A DNA stretch of 64,000 bases, taken from contig JACCIC010000022.1 of assembly GCA_018907035.1 (NCBI GenBank), forward strand, positions 405,001 through 469,000. The letters are read 5' to 3'. Below the pieces are notes generated by a model. It was given only the letters and a program-made list of their open reading frames with translations. It did no database searches and was not told where the DNA came from. Each line of letters begins with the position of its first letter. The first letter of the stretch is position 1. Origin of the DNA: Sycobia sp. Sy_11. Taxonomy: Eukaryota > Arthropoda > Insecta > Hymenoptera > Epichrysomallidae. The translations under genes were made by a program, and so were the position numbers. Shown here one piece after another: positions 63,016-64,000 of the stretch.

Positions 63016-63757
63016 ATGCCTCCGTTTAGTAAGAAAAAAAATCTTTTGGAAGACGGGCCCAACAATGCCTCTCAAGTTTGTTTTTCTTTTTTAAACTCTA
63101 TGTGCGTAGTACGGTTAGTATAATATCCTCGAATTATAACTACGTGTGCGCAAAAGAAACATTTTCTATTTGACACTTTTTATAAGCACCTTCATAACAT
63201 AGAAATAAATAGTAATATCCAAATTTACTTGAATTGATAATTATACATATATTATACTTATACGTACATAAAGTCGTCTGCAAATACATTCCTTTGTTAT
63301 CATTAAAAAAACAATTGAATAAAATTCCAAAATTTCATTATATTACTATCGTAGTGAATGCGTTGTATAATTGATTTTTATTCTTTAATCCATGCAATTA
63401 AGATTCGTCAAAAATTATTCAACTAACTTGAATTTGACAAAAAAAAATCTTTTAGCACTATTGCTATTTGAAAAAATAAATGCACTACACTCAATAGTTG
63501 ATGCTTGAAAGGAGAAGAAATATTATAATTCACCACATTGGTCTTCTTCTATACTTCCTTAAAAAATAAATGTAAAGGCATGTCACATTTTCATTAAGAA
63601 GTCCCAATTTACTTACATTTCTAACTATTTCTAAATTTATTGTAGTAGTTTCTTTTGTTTAATTTTCAATACTTACTTCAATAATACTTCAATACAAAAA
63701 CACTATTACGTGTTCAGCAAACAAAATACATCATTTTGCAGAAAGACACGGACCAAG
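63016..63757 (+). CDS. possible 5' end of a gene: start exon plus 16-nt microexon
   Basis: An ATG in a good insect context (CCAAAATGC) opens 20 codons, MPPFSKKKNLLEDGPNNASQ, at 63016-63075, followed by a GT. About 670 bp on, AAAGACACGGACCAAG (63742-63757) lies between a good acceptor (TTTTGCAG) and a GTAAAA donor. It continues the frame as KDTDQ with one base left over. The rest of the gene would lie beyond the right end. The protein is not recognised. The exon 1 donor (CAA|GTTTGT) is weak and the microexon is tiny, so this is only a candidate. Confidence 0.33.
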
Positions 63758-63838
63758 GTAAAAACGTAGTGTTTAACGGACAGGCAACTTTTGCACGTCT
63801 ATTTTTCATATATAATCGGTATCAAAGGGAAAGAAGAA

Positions 63839-63841
<3 letters not shown>

Positions 63842-63900
<59 letters not shown>
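63842..63900. repeat. (TA)n microsatellite
   Basis: TA run of about 59 bp, followed by GC-rich, CpG-bearing sequence to the window end. Confidence 0.95.
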
Positions 63901-63905
<5 letters not shown>

Positions 63906-64000
63906 CGGGCTTCGGATGCTGGTTTTCCCATTAACCGAGAGGCGCGGCGAGGGCAAAGCGGGGATGGCGGAGACGAGGAGCAGGAACCGGGAGATCCCAG

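Overview
This is a eukaryotic nuclear window, most likely from an insect. Genes have many short introns with GT..AG borders, and the background is very AT-rich and full of long (TA)n, (GA)n/(TC)n and (TG)n microsatellites. The mobile elements (an I/LOA-type LINE, a mariner, a small MITE-like element) are of kinds common in insects. Strong GC differences between neighbouring stretches and frequent CpG in the GC-rich parts make me favour Hymenoptera, but that is inference.

Layout: 1-1763 is a microsatellite cluster with GC-rich patches and two possible coding exons. 3532-6606 is a 5'-truncated LINE with an open 995-codon frame and a perfect 14-bp target-site duplication. 6621-11251 is AT-rich DNA with one short inverted-repeat element. 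11252-12400 (+) is a three-exon gene for a 198-residue protein I do not recognise. It lies tail to tail with the mitochondrial elongation factor Ts gene (12625-13899, -, three exons, 302 residues).

The main gene runs on the + strand from 15467 to 47166. It is an axonemal dynein heavy chain that I could rebuild from 37 exons with every splice phase matching: 11,949 nt, 3,982 residues. It carries the tail, linker, AAA1-AAA6, the stalk with its microtubule-binding domain, and the C-terminal domain. The DNAH3/7/12 inner-arm group fits, DNAH7 best by eye. Its introns hold a decayed mariner (intron 13), degenerate tandem repeats (intron 14), an (AAC)n tract (intron 27), a 109-bp tandem duplication (intron 34) and an inverted repeat (intron 36).

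47167-64000 has no gene I can establish. It holds a ~570-bp degenerate minisatellite, long compound microsatellites, four CpG-rich islands that look like promoter or 5' UTR DNA, and a possible two-exon gene start at 63016-63757 running off the right end. I found no CRISPR, tRNA or rRNA gene. The least explained items are the unnamed 198-residue gene, the exon-by-exon GC mosaic of the dynein gene, and the degenerate tandem repeats.
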